Shown one piece after another: positions 36,250-45,232 of a DNA stretch of 64,000 bases. Source of the stretch: Pantoea sp. BAV 3049 (GTDB lineage Bacteria > Pseudomonadota > Gammaproteobacteria > Enterobacterales > Enterobacteriaceae); contig NZ_WHOY01000031.1 of the NCBI RefSeq assembly GCF_009765445.1, positions 1,366,959 through 1,430,958 on the forward strand. Reading direction: 5' to 3'. The stretch's first letter is position 1. Each line of letters starts with the position of its first letter. The translations under genes were made by a program, and so were the position numbers. The notes beneath the pieces were generated by a model. The model saw nothing but the letters and a program-made list of their open reading frames with translations. It was not told where the DNA came from and made no database searches.

Positions 36250-37180
36250 GGATCTCTTCGCCGTCGCGCAGGCGGCGCAGGTTCTCGCAAACGCCCGCCA
36301 CATTGCCGTTCAGTGAATTATCCGTGACGCCGCCAATGTGCGGCGTTGCCACCACGTTGTACTGGAACAGGGCGTCTTCCGGATCCGGAGGCTCCTGCCA
36401 GAACACGTCCAGCCCGGCTCCGGCCAGATGACCAACCTCCAGCGCCGCCAGCAGCGCCTGTTTCTCAATCAGCCCACCCCGCCCCACGTTAATCAGAAAA
36501 CTGCCCTGTTTCATTTGCGCCAGCGCCGTTTCATCAATGATATTGCGGGTGTCGTTGTTATCCGGCAGGCTCAGTATCACAAAATCCGCCTCACTCAGCA
36601 GTGCAGGCAGGTGCTTCATATTGCCCAGCCAGTCCAGCTGGTGTTCTTTAGCAAAACGCTGGTCGGCGGTACGCTTCACGCCGATCAGCTTCACGCCAAA
36701 AGGGACCAGCCGCTTCGCCAGCGCTTTACCGATACCGCCCAACCCCACCAGCCCGACCGTTTTGCCCATCAGCCCCATCCCCACCGGCAGACCAAGCTGG
36801 CGGGTGGCCATCATCTGCGGCAGTTCACTGGCCTTGCGCGCCAGGCCGATCATCATCCAGATCCCCAGTTCGGCCACGGAATCCGCGTTGCCGGAACGGT
36901 CAGAGGGCACGTTGGCCACCTGGATCCCCTGCGCTTTCGCACTGGCGATATCCACGCTCTCCAGCCCGGCTCCCGCCTGCTGAATCAGCTTCAGCTTATC
37001 GGCTGTTTTCAACAGGGCTGGGGGGACTTTTGCCATGCCAGGGATCAGCGCGTCATACCCCGCCAGGCTTTCGGCCGCATGTCCGGCGGAAGCGGTAAAT
37101 TCAACGTCCGGCAGCGTCTGGCGGAACTGCTGAATCATCCCGCCCCAGGCGTTCTCTTCCGCCGCGATCAGAACTTTCAT
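36233..37180 (-). CDS. D-2-hydroxyacid dehydrogenase (glyoxylate/hydroxypyruvate reductase-like)
   Basis: NAD(P)-dependent D-isomer-specific 2-hydroxyacid dehydrogenase, 315 residues. The Rossmann motif GLVGLGGIGKALAKRL, catalytic Arg in INVGRGGLI, Glu in DVFWQEPPDPED and His in TPHIGG are present. The ATG at 37180 has GGAG 8 nt upstream. The substrate cannot be fixed from sequence; glyoxylate, hydroxypyruvate or another 2-oxo acid are plausible. It stands alone, convergent with deoR, at the end of the accessory block. Confidence 0.85.
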   Translation of the reverse strand: MKVLIAAEENAWGGMIQQFRQTLPDVEFTASAGHAAESLAGYDALIPGMAKVPPALLKTADKLKLIQQAGAGLESVDIASAKAQGIQVANVPSDRSGNADSVAELGIWMMIGLARKASELPQMMATRQLGLPVGMGLMGKTVGLVGLGGIGKALAKRLVPFGVKLIGVKRTADQRFAKEHQLDWLGNMKHLPALLSEADFVILSLPDNNDTRNIIDETALAQMKQGSFLINVGRGGLIEKQALLAALEVGHLAGAGLDVFWQEPPDPEDALFQYNVVATPHIGGVTDNSLNGNVAGVCENLRRLRDGEEILNRWA

Positions 37181-37403
37181 CGTTATCTCCCTGCTTTGTA
37201 AGGCAAAAAATCAGCATAATGTCCACCGGTCGAAAATCAAACAGTTATCGCGCAAAAGCGTTGATATCAGGATAATCCGCAGGGGAGTAAGGTGATTAAC
37301 ACCCTGTACGGCTGTGATTAACAGAGGAAACCAGCTAAACTTCGTCATCTGAGTGGGCAGCGAATGCCCCAATTAACACCAGACACCAAGAGGCTCATCC
37401 TAC

Positions 37404-39071
37404 GTGGCTCAATTCGTCTATAGCATGCATCGCGTCGGCAAAGTGGTTCCGCCGAAGCGTCATATCCTGAAAAATATCTCCCTGAGCTTTTTCCCGGGTG
37501 CCAAGATCGGCGTTCTGGGTCTGAATGGCGCAGGTAAATCCACCCTGCTGCGCATCATGGCCGGTATCGATAAAGATATCGAAGGGGAAGCGCGCCCGCA
37601 GCCAGGCATCAAAATCGGCTACCTGCCGCAGGAGCCGCAGCTGAACCTGGAGCACACCGTCCGTGAGTCGGTGGAAGAAGCGCTGGCAGAAGTGGTCGGC
37701 GCCCTGAAACGTCTTGATGAAGTATACGCACTGTACGCAGAAGAAGACGCTGATTTCGACAAGCTGGCCGCAGAACAGGGCAGGCTCGAAGAGATTATTC
37801 AGGCGCACGACGGTCATAACCTCAACACCCAGCTGGAGCGTGCTGCCGATGCACTGCGCCTGCCTGACTGGGACGCGAAAATCGCTAACCTCTCCGGTGG
37901 TGAACGTCGTCGCGTGGCGCTTTGCCGCCTGCTGCTGGAAAAACCAGACATGCTGCTGCTGGACGAACCGACCAACCACCTGGATGCAGAATCTGTGGCC
38001 TGGCTGGAGCGCTTCCTGCACGACTTCGAGGGCACAGTGGTGGCGATTACCCACGACCGTTACTTCCTTGATAACGTCGCTGGCTGGATCCTGGAGCTTG
38101 ACCGTGGTGAAGGTATTCCATGGGAAGGCAACTACTCCTCCTGGCTGGAGCAGAAAGATGCCCGCCTGGCACAGGAAGCCTCGAGCGAAGCGGCCCGCCG
38201 TAAATCCATCGAGAAAGAGCTGGAGTGGGTGCGGTCTGGTGCCAAAGGCCGTCAATCTAAAGGCAAGGCTCGTCTGGCCCGCTTTGAAGAGCTGAACAAC
38301 ACCGACTACCAAAAACGTAACGAAACCAACGAACTGTTTATTCCACCGGGAGCACGCCTGGGCGACAAAGTGGTGGAAGTCAGCAACCTGCGTAAATCTT
38401 ATGGTGACCGCCTGCTGATCGACGATCTCTCCTTCTCAGTACCGAAAGGGGCAATCGTCGGGATTATCGGCCCGAACGGCGCGGGTAAATCCACGCTGTT
38501 CCGCATGATGTCCGGCCAGGAACAGCCTGACTCCGGCAGCATTGTGCTGGGTGATACCGTCAAGCTGGCCTCGGTCGATCAGTTCCGCGACAGCATGGAT
38601 AACGCTAAAACCGTCTGGGAAGAAGTTTCCGGCGGCCAGGACATCATGCGTATCGGCAACACCGAGATGCCAAGCCGTGCCTACGTTGGCCGCTTCAACT
38701 TTAAAGGTGTTGATCAGGGCAAACGTGTTGGTGAACTGTCCGGTGGCGAGCGTGGCCGTCTGCATCTGGCCAAGCTGCTGCAGGTGGGCGGCAACATGCT
38801 GCTGCTCGATGAACCGACCAACGACCTGGATATCGAAACCCTGCGTGCGCTGGAAAACGCCCTGCTGGAGTTCCCGGGCTGCGCGATGGTTATCTCGCAT
38901 GACCGCTGGTTCCTCGACCGTATCGCCACCCACATTCTGGACTACCAGGATGAAGGCAACATCGAGTTCTTCGAAGGTAACTTTACCGAATACGAAGAGT
39001 ACAAGAAGCGTACGCTGGGCGCCGAAGCGCTGGAGCCAAAACGCATCAAGTACAAGCGTATGACTAAGTAA
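37404..39071 (+). CDS. ettA: energy-dependent translational throttle protein EttA
   Basis: Soluble ABC-F ATPase that binds the ribosomal E site and gates the first elongation steps according to ATP/ADP. Two ABC domains are visible, each with Walker A (GLNGAGKSTLL, GPNGAGKSTLF) and signature (LSGGERRRV, LSGGERGRL), joined by a linker. It starts with GTG, as in E. coli, and has 555 residues, the E. coli length. In E. coli it lies beside slt; here it is separated by the accessory block. Confidence 0.97.
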   Translation: MAQFVYSMHRVGKVVPPKRHILKNISLSFFPGAKIGVLGLNGAGKSTLLRIMAGIDKDIEGEARPQPGIKIGYLPQEPQLNLEHTVRESVEEALAEVVGALKRLDEVYALYAEEDADFDKLAAEQGRLEEIIQAHDGHNLNTQLERAADALRLPDWDAKIANLSGGERRRVALCRLLLEKPDMLLLDEPTNHLDAESVAWLERFLHDFEGTVVAITHDRYFLDNVAGWILELDRGEGIPWEGNYSSWLEQKDARLAQEASSEAARRKSIEKELEWVRSGAKGRQSKGKARLARFEELNNTDYQKRNETNELFIPPGARLGDKVVEVSNLRKSYGDRLLIDDLSFSVPKGAIVGIIGPNGAGKSTLFRMMSGQEQPDSGSIVLGDTVKLASVDQFRDSMDNAKTVWEEVSGGQDIMRIGNTEMPSRAYVGRFNFKGVDQGKRVGELSGGERGRLHLAKLLQVGGNMLLLDEPTNDLDIETLRALENALLEFPGCAMVISHDRWFLDRIATHILDYQDEGNIEFFEGNFTEYEEYKKRTLGAEALEPKRIKYKRMTK

Positions 39072-39091
39072 GGCTGTCGCCGATACTCAAA

Positions 39092-39201
39092 GCACGGGAA
39101 ACCAGGCCGTGATTAAAGCGTCTCGCGCCATGGAGGGTGCAAGTCTGGCAACCAGGGACGGCGCTGTTTGCGTCTTTATGAACGGCCTGGGTTTACCGTG
39201 C
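39092..39201. repeat. 110-nt imperfect palindrome downstream of ettA
   Basis: The outer arms GCACGG/CCGTGC and AGGCCGT/ACGGCCT, with AAACC/GGTTT between them, pair over about 20 bp; further inward GCGCC/GGCGC and CTGG-CAA-CCAG continue the fold to a 3-nt loop. The element begins 20 nt after the ettA stop and ends 17 nt before the LysR stop. It could be a mobile palindromic repeat, a 3'-end structure or a small RNA; no T-run marks it as a simple terminator. Confidence 0.55.
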
Positions 39202-39218
39202 AGTCGCTGTTTTATTTG

Positions 39219-40112
39219 TTACTGATAGAACTCCCGAAACACCGGCGACTGTAGCGCGTAGTCAACAAAGTGCGAAAGCGCAGGCGAATTCAGTTTGCGG
39301 CTCGGATAGACCAGCCACAGCTCGTTGCCCGCAATCTTCCAGTCCGGCAATACCTCCATCAATGGCCCATCCGAGAGTAACTCGTCCGTCAGGAAGCGTG
39401 GCAGCAGCGTGATCCCCGCATCCTCCAGCGCGCACTCACGCGCATAGACCAGATTATCGGTCATATGGATGGGCGGCAGCATCCAGCGGTAATACTCCTC
39501 ATCTTTTTTCAGCAGCCATTCGCTCCACGCCCGGTGCGCAATACAGCGGTGTTCCGCCAGCTGCTGCGGATGAACGATCTCCTCATGCTGCGCCAGGTAG
39601 CCTGCTGAAGCCACCAGCAGGCGCTCGCAGTAGCCAATCCGCCGGCCAATCAGTGAAGAGTCTTGCGGCTGACCGGTACGCAGGGCCACATCATATCCCT
39701 CCTGCACCAGATCACGAACCTCATCAGAAACCGAGACTTCCAAAGTGACGTCCGGATACTCCTGCTGAAAAGCCGCGTTCAGTCGCGCCAGCAGCGTGGC
39801 CCCAATCCCCGCCGGTGACGTAATTCTCAGTCGCCCGCTGGGATTATCCCGCAGGCGTTGAATAGCCAGGCTTGCTCTTTCACTGGCCTGCACCATCTCC
39901 TGGCAATGAACCAGGTACCGCTCCCCGGCAAACGTCAGGTTGAGCTGACGGGTGGTGCGGTTGATCAGACGTAACCCCAGTGTTTGTTCAAGCTGGCTGA
40001 TACGCTGGCTGACACTGGATTTTGGCAATCCGGAGCGCTTCGCAGCAGCAGTGAAACTGCCGCATTCGGCCACCATCGCAAAGAGAGCCATATCCTGCAG
40101 CTGTTTAAACAT
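39219..40112 (-). CDS. LysR-family transcriptional regulator
   Basis: A 297-residue regulator with winged helix (GSFTAAAKRSGLPKSSVSQRISQLEQTLG) and a substrate-binding domain typical of the large DmlR-like LysR subgroup. It is divergent from the zinc-type dehydrogenase gene with a 100-bp shared promoter region, so it probably controls that gene and itself. The inducer is unknown. Confidence 0.85.
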   Translation of the reverse strand: MFKQLQDMALFAMVAECGSFTAAAKRSGLPKSSVSQRISQLEQTLGLRLINRTTRQLNLTFAGERYLVHCQEMVQASERASLAIQRLRDNPSGRLRITSPAGIGATLLARLNAAFQQEYPDVTLEVSVSDEVRDLVQEGYDVALRTGQPQDSSLIGRRIGYCERLLVASAGYLAQHEEIVHPQQLAEHRCIAHRAWSEWLLKKDEEYYRWMLPPIHMTDNLVYARECALEDAGITLLPRFLTDELLSDGPLMEVLPDWKIAGNELWLVYPSRKLNSPALSHFVDYALQSPVFREFYQ

Positions 40113-40212
40113 GATTGTTCACCTGAAACGAACACTTCGTTAGTTATTGTGCGACTTATCATTAGCCTGCTTACCTTCTACACTGAATAACACAACTTAA
40201 AGGAGATGCGCT

Positions 40213-41214
40213 ATGACAATCAGAGCGATTGCTATCAATCCAGATAAACCGGATGAATTTTTTGAAATTCAGCCTGAAAAACAAGCCCCTGGTGAATACG
40301 ACCTGCTGGTAGAGGTAAAGGCTGCCTCGGTCAATCCAGTGGATACCAAAGTGCACAAAGGTGCACAAAAGAACGGACTCCAGCAGCCGCGTATTCTCGG
40401 CTGGGATGCCAGCGGTGTGGTGCTGGATGTGGGCAGTAAAGTCAGCGGTTTTAAAGTCGGTGACGAAGTGTATTACGCCGGGGATATCACCCGTCCGGGC
40501 AGCAACAGCACCCATCAGCTGATTGACGCACGTATTACCGGGCATAAACCCTCCTCGCTGGACTGGGCTGAATCTGCGGCTATTCCGCTGACGGCCCTGA
40601 CAGCCTGGGAAGGTCTGTTTGACCGCCTGCACATCGACGAAGCGGAAGAAGGCAAAACGCTGCTGATTGTGGGCGGCGCGGGCGGCGTCGGTTCGCTGGC
40701 AATCCCGTTTGCCAGACTGCACAGCAAGGTCAAAGTGATCGCCACCGCTTCCCGTCCGGACTCTGTGCAATGGTGCAAGGATCGCGGCGCAGATATCGTG
40801 ATCAATTATAAAGATATGCCAGCAGAACTGGAGAAGCACGGCCTGAAGCAGGTCGATTACATTTTCTGCCTGAACGATACCGACGGCCACTGGGAAACAA
40901 TGGCGAAGCTGGTCGCACCGCAGGGGCATATCTGCACCATCGTGGAAAACGAAAAGCCGCTGAGCATGGACCAACTAAAGCTGAAAAGCGCCTCGCTGCA
41001 TTTTGAATTTATGTACACCCGCAGCATGTACGGCACGCCGGATATTGCCCGCCAGGGTGAGATTCTGGAGGCCACCGCGAAGCTGCTGGATACCGGGAAA
41101 ATTTCTACCTCCCTGAGCAAAACCCTGCAGGGCCTGAGCGTGGAAACCCTGACCGAAGCTCACCAGCTGGTGCTGGAAGGGCATATGCGCGGTAAAGTGG
41201 TGATGGTTTACTGA
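40213..41214 (+). CDS. zinc-type alcohol dehydrogenase family oxidoreductase
   Basis: A 333-residue medium-chain dehydrogenase/reductase with a GroES-like N-terminal domain and Rossmann domain (IVGGAGGVGSLAIPFAR). The cysteine ligands of zinc MDR enzymes are missing, which places it with quinone oxidoreductase/enoyl reductase-like proteins that reduce double bonds or quinones with NADPH. AAGGAG precedes the ATG. Divergent LysR suggests induction by a reactive carbonyl or quinone. A hairpin (41220-41243) follows. Confidence 0.85.
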   Translation: MTIRAIAINPDKPDEFFEIQPEKQAPGEYDLLVEVKAASVNPVDTKVHKGAQKNGLQQPRILGWDASGVVLDVGSKVSGFKVGDEVYYAGDITRPGSNSTHQLIDARITGHKPSSLDWAESAAIPLTALTAWEGLFDRLHIDEAEEGKTLLIVGGAGGVGSLAIPFARLHSKVKVIATASRPDSVQWCKDRGADIVINYKDMPAELEKHGLKQVDYIFCLNDTDGHWETMAKLVAPQGHICTIVENEKPLSMDQLKLKSASLHFEFMYTRSMYGTPDIARQGEILEATAKLLDTGKISTSLSKTLQGLSVETLTEAHQLVLEGHMRGKVVMVY

Positions 41215-41219
41215 TTGTC

Positions 41220-41243
41220 GGGCGGGTGCGTCGTCACCCGCCG
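41220..41243 (+). terminator. hairpin after the dehydrogenase gene
   Basis: GGCGGGTG (41221-41228) and CACCCGCC (41235-41242) pair perfectly, extended by a C-G pair, with a 6-nt loop, 6 nt after the stop. The T-run is weak (GTTCCTG). Confidence 0.55.
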
Positions 41244-41452
41244 TTCCTGCCGCAATTTTGTGAGCTGCCACGCAGCCGCTTATCCAGATGCCAAAATAAC
41301 CTCCTCCTTCCTGCCCTATCCTTGTGCGCCTGAACGATGCCCGCCCCCGCCGCACTTTTTATACTGAACTGGCGAAGTCTTATCTTAATGGTCAGAACGG
41401 CCTCTTCTCATAACTCCAGCCGCTGACCGCCCTACACATTGAGGTCTTTGGC

Positions 41453-42607
41453 ATGAAAATCAGTCAGATAGAGGTAATCCGCCTCAGCATTCCTTTTGCA
41501 AGCGATCGTGGCCCTGCCGCGCCAGAGGAAAAAGCCTGGAACGCCGCATCGGCGGCACTCAAACAGATGGAAACCCTGCTGGTCAGGGTGGAAACCGACA
41601 CTGGCCTGCAGGGCTGGGGAGAAGGTTTTGGTCATTTGTGTAATCCCGTGACTGCACAGGCCCTGCAGGATGTGGTCATCCCCTGTTTTCTCGGTAAAAC
41701 CTTGCCGGACAGCCGCGCAGCCCTGACGACATTGATGGCAGAAGCCGAAACGGCCCTGCACGCCTTTGGCAGGACAGGCCCGGTGCGCTTCGGCCTTTCC
41801 GCCATTGATATTGCGCTGTGGGATCTCCTTGGCCAGCAGCAGGAGCAGCCACTGTGGCAATTGCTTGGCGCAAAACGTCAGCAGATTGAGCTGTATGCGA
41901 GCCTGGTGAGCTATAACAACCATCCGGAGGAAGTCGCCCGTCAGGTCAGTCGCGCCTGGCAGGCAGGTTTCCATACGCTGAAGCTGCATGAAACGGAATA
42001 TGCTGCAATCGCCGCCGCACGCACCGCGTTACCGGCAGAAGCGACGCTGATGGTGGATGTGAACTGCCCGTGGACGGTGACTGAGGCCTGCCACCGTGCC
42101 CGCCAGCTGGCAGAGCTGAAGCTGGGCTGGCTGGAAGAGCCGGTCTGGCCGCCGGAAGATGCCGCTGGACTGGCAACAGTCCGCCGCGAAGGGACACCGC
42201 TTGCCGCCGGGGAAAATGCTGCTGGCGAGTGGGGCTTTGAGGAGCTGTTTGCGCAAGGAGCCGTTGATGTGATTCAGCCAAGCGTGACAAAAGTGGGCGG
42301 TATCACCGCTTCGCTGCGCGTTTTTGAACGGGCCAGAGCCTGCGGCGTAAAGGTGGTACCGCACTGCTTCTATTACGGTGCCGGATTACTGGCGACCGCG
42401 CATCTCGTCGCAACCCTGCCGCCGGAAATCCTGCTGGAAGTGCCTTACATCCGTTTCTCTACCCTGCTTTATCCGCAGTTAGATTTTGCCCCCACGCTGA
42501 CGTTACCAGATGAACCGGGTCTCGGCTTTAAGCCCGATGCTGAGACCATGAAAAAACACACCGTCAGCCATCTGCGCATCGATGTGGAGGGAATTCATCA
42601 TGTTTAA
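41453..42607 (+). CDS. mandelate racemase/muconate lactonizing enzyme family (probable acid-sugar dehydratase)
   Basis: Enolase-superfamily enzyme, 384 residues, with a capping domain and (beta/alpha)8 barrel. Metal ligands D202 (MVDVN), E228 (WLEEP) and E254 (AGEN) and the His-Asp dyad H304 (VVPHCFYYG) with D272 (VDVIQPS) are seen. At the strand-2 base position the usual K-x-K reads K177-L-H179. This pattern points to a dehydratase or racemase for a carboxylated sugar or hydroxy acid. It overlaps the downstream ACS transporter by 8 nt (ATGTTTAA), so the transporter substrate is probably its substrate. Confidence 0.85.
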   Translation: MKISQIEVIRLSIPFASDRGPAAPEEKAWNAASAALKQMETLLVRVETDTGLQGWGEGFGHLCNPVTAQALQDVVIPCFLGKTLPDSRAALTTLMAEAETALHAFGRTGPVRFGLSAIDIALWDLLGQQQEQPLWQLLGAKRQQIELYASLVSYNNHPEEVARQVSRAWQAGFHTLKLHETEYAAIAAARTALPAEATLMVDVNCPWTVTEACHRARQLAELKLGWLEEPVWPPEDAAGLATVRREGTPLAAGENAAGEWGFEELFAQGAVDVIQPSVTKVGGITASLRVFERARACGVKVVPHCFYYGAGLLATAHLVATLPPEILLEVPYIRFSTLLYPQLDFAPTLTLPDEPGLGFKPDAETMKKHTVSHLRIDVEGIHHV

Positions 42608-43880
42608 AAACACCCGAAGCGTCGTTGCGCTGCTGCTGTTCTTCGCCGGGATGCTGAACTATCTGGACAGGGCTGCCCTGTCGGTGATGGCTCCTCTGGT
42701 AAAAAAAGATCTGAACATCGATGATGCGCAGATGGGAATTCTGTTCAGCTGCTTTTTTATTGGCTACTGCCTTTTCTGTTTCCTCGGCGGCTGGGGAGCC
42801 GACCGCTTTGGCCCGCGCAAAGTCTTCGGCTGGGCGGCAGCCATCTGGTCACTGTTTTGTGGCGCAACCGCGCTGGCAGGTAACTTTACACATTTGCTGA
42901 TTGTCCGCGTGCTGTTCGGCATTGGTGAAGGTCCAATGGGAACCACCACCAATAAATCCATTTCAAACTGGTTCCCACGCAAAGAAGTCGGACGCGCAGT
43001 CGGTTTTACCAATGCGGGTCAGCCATTGGGGGCGGCGGTCGCGGCACCCGTTGTCGGTCTGGTTGGCCTGAATTTTGGCTGGCGGGTGTCATTTATCGTC
43101 ATTGCCGTGCTGGGCTTTGTCTGGCTGGGCTTCTGGTTGTGGCTATTCAGGGATAAACCGGAACAGCATCCCCGCGTCAGCGAGAGCGAATGCCAGATGA
43201 TCAAAGCTCAGCGCCCTGCCACGCGCGCCCCGGGAGCGACAGCGGCTCAGCCAACAAAACTCTGGAGCTATGTCTTCTCACTGCCGGTATTGGGCGTGGC
43301 GGCTGCCTTCTTTTGCTTCAACTACATCCAGTATTTTTTCCTCTCCTGGCTGCCAAGTTATCTGACCGATTTTCAGCATCTGGATATCAAAAGCATGAGC
43401 CTGATTGGCATCCTGCCCTGGCTGGGGGCAACGATTGGCTTTATCGGTGGAGGGCTGGTCTCCGATGCGCTGTTCCGCAGGACGGGAAATTTCCTGCAGT
43501 CACGTAAGCTGGTGATCTTCTCTGGGCTGGCGGTGGCTGCTGTGTGCGTCATGCTGACGGCCTGGGCCAGCAGCGTCACCGCGGCCGTGTCGCTGATTAC
43601 GCTGGCCAGCGTCTTCGCCTATATGACGCCGCAGGCGTGCTGGTCACTGTTGCAGGATATTGTCCCGGCTGAGCGCATCGGCACCGCTGGCGGCTTTGTG
43701 CATCTGTTGGCAAACCTGGCGGGGATCCTCTCACCGGGGATCACCGGCTTCCTGATCCAGTATGGCGGAGGCTATTCTTCAGCGTTCCTGCTTGCCAGCG
43801 TGCTGGCTCTGGTCGGTATGGCGATGCTGGCGCTGTTTGTCCGCGAACGTAGCGTAAGGGCGTTACGCACGCTGGCATAA
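42600..43880 (+). CDS. MFS transporter, anion:cation symporter family
   Basis: A 426-residue inner-membrane transporter with 12 predicted helices and ACS-family signatures: LNYLDRAALSVMAP in TM1, GWGADRFGPRKVFG after TM2 and NWFPRKEVGRAVGF. Family members import hexuronates, glucarate/galactarate or related sugar acids. The ATG at 42600 overlaps the dehydratase stop by 8 nt; a longer upstream frame is not needed. Together the two genes form an import-and-dehydrate pair. Confidence 0.88.
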   Translation: MFKNTRSVVALLLFFAGMLNYLDRAALSVMAPLVKKDLNIDDAQMGILFSCFFIGYCLFCFLGGWGADRFGPRKVFGWAAAIWSLFCGATALAGNFTHLLIVRVLFGIGEGPMGTTTNKSISNWFPRKEVGRAVGFTNAGQPLGAAVAAPVVGLVGLNFGWRVSFIVIAVLGFVWLGFWLWLFRDKPEQHPRVSESECQMIKAQRPATRAPGATAAQPTKLWSYVFSLPVLGVAAAFFCFNYIQYFFLSWLPSYLTDFQHLDIKSMSLIGILPWLGATIGFIGGGLVSDALFRRTGNFLQSRKLVIFSGLAVAAVCVMLTAWASSVTAAVSLITLASVFAYMTPQACWSLLQDIVPAERIGTAGGFVHLLANLAGILSPGITGFLIQYGGGYSSAFLLASVLALVGMAMLALFVRERSVRALRTLA

Positions 43881-43895
43881 CAACGTGTTTGTTAT

Positions 43896-43918
43896 CAGGC
43901 TCCGTGATACGGAGCCTG
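43896..43918. terminator. hairpin between the MFS gene and nadR
   Basis: CAGGCTCCGT and ACGGAGCCTG form a perfect 10-bp stem with a GAT loop, 16 nt after the transporter stop and 18 nt from the convergent nadR end. It probably serves both strands. Confidence 0.65.
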
Positions 43919-43935
43919 TGCTGCTGCCCATCTGC

Positions 43936-45162
43936 TTACGCGCCCAACATGTCCTTCACCAGCTCAACACAGCGCAGGAAGCGCTCATCGTAGTTATCCT
44001 GCTCGACATGCATATACCGGATATTGTTCTCTTCCAGCATTGAGACCAGCAGCGCCTGGAACTCTTTGCGATCCACCGAGCTGCCAAGGCTGCGCAAACC
44101 GTCTGCAACCCAGGGAACGTTGTTCTCTACCAGGATCACCAAATCGAAGCGATACTCGTCGATCAGCGCCTGCACGAAGGGATGTTCGCGTCCTTCATAT
44201 TTTTTGCAGAAAGCCTGGGTGGTGACAAAGTCGGTGTCGATAAATGCCACTTTATTCGCATATTTAACTGCAAAATCAATATATTGTGCCTGACCAAGCG
44301 CGATTTTATCGTAGTCGGAATATTGCAGAGCCATCTCGTCACCGCCGAGATGCGAGAAGACATAATCGCGGCCAAATTCCCACGCACTGGTGGTATTAAA
44401 AATGTTCGCCAGCTTGTTCACCAGCGTTGACTTGCCGCTGGACTCCCCGCCGAGGATCGCCACCGTACGCACGAAGAACGGCTTCACTTCCGTCGGGATA
44501 TATTCCCAGTAGCGGAACGGATCCTGGCGGATCTGAGCACCACTGATGTTCATAAATGAGCGCCGTGGGTCGATCAGTACCGCTTCAATCCCCAGATGCT
44601 GCTGATACTGCGGCGCATCCAGCTCTTCACTGGTGTAAACCCGGTTCGGCACGATGCCGTGGTTGCCCATAAATTCGTTAATGCCGCGACTCCACACGTC
44701 CCAACCATGCGGGTAAGGCTCCATCCCCTCCTCGTTAAACGAGTGAATACGGATATTTTTCTGGTATTTGAAGGTCTGCAGCAGCCAGCGCAGGCGGTCG
44801 CTGACGGTGGGCTGCTGCGACATTGCGCTGTCTTCAAACAGCTGCAGATCGCGCGGTTCATCGTAGCCCATGATGATATGCAGCTCGTCAACCTGGCTGC
44901 AGGCACGCTGGATAAGGTAAATATGGCCGGTATGCAGCGGATAAAACTTGCCAAACACCACGCCAATGGTCTTCTCACGGCGCGGGAACTCCAGCCCGAG
45001 AAAACGGTGCAGCGCTTCCAGCTTTTGCGCACTGGGGCTTTTGATTTTGGCATTGAGCAGCTGGCTGAGGTAGCCCTTGGTCATGCCGCTGGCATCAGCC
45101 ACCTGCTGCAGCGTGCAGCCCTGCTGGCGTATTGCGGTTTTCAGATAATCGAATGACGACAT
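43936..45162 (-). CDS. nadR: trifunctional NAD regulator NadR
   Basis: Repressor of NAD biosynthesis with NMN adenylyltransferase and ribosylnicotinamide kinase activity. Residues 1-60 form a helix-turn-helix (LQQVADASGMTKGYLSQLL), GKFYPLHTGH at 71-80 is the adenylyltransferase motif, and GGESSGKST near 239 is the kinase Walker A. The ATG at 45162 gives 408 residues and the E. coli N-terminus (MSSFDYLKTAI); the preceding TTG is rejected. It lies 70 nt after radA, as in E. coli serB-radA-nadR. Confidence 0.97.
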   Translation of the reverse strand: MSSFDYLKTAIRQQGCTLQQVADASGMTKGYLSQLLNAKIKSPSAQKLEALHRFLGLEFPRREKTIGVVFGKFYPLHTGHIYLIQRACSQVDELHIIMGYDEPRDLQLFEDSAMSQQPTVSDRLRWLLQTFKYQKNIRIHSFNEEGMEPYPHGWDVWSRGINEFMGNHGIVPNRVYTSEELDAPQYQQHLGIEAVLIDPRRSFMNISGAQIRQDPFRYWEYIPTEVKPFFVRTVAILGGESSGKSTLVNKLANIFNTTSAWEFGRDYVFSHLGGDEMALQYSDYDKIALGQAQYIDFAVKYANKVAFIDTDFVTTQAFCKKYEGREHPFVQALIDEYRFDLVILVENNVPWVADGLRSLGSSVDRKEFQALLVSMLEENNIRYMHVEQDNYDERFLRCVELVKDMLGA

Positions 45163-45232
45163 CAAATGCCTCCGGCATAACGGGCGGCATAAATTCCGCC
45201 GTTGCGATTACAATCCATTCAACGATAAATGG

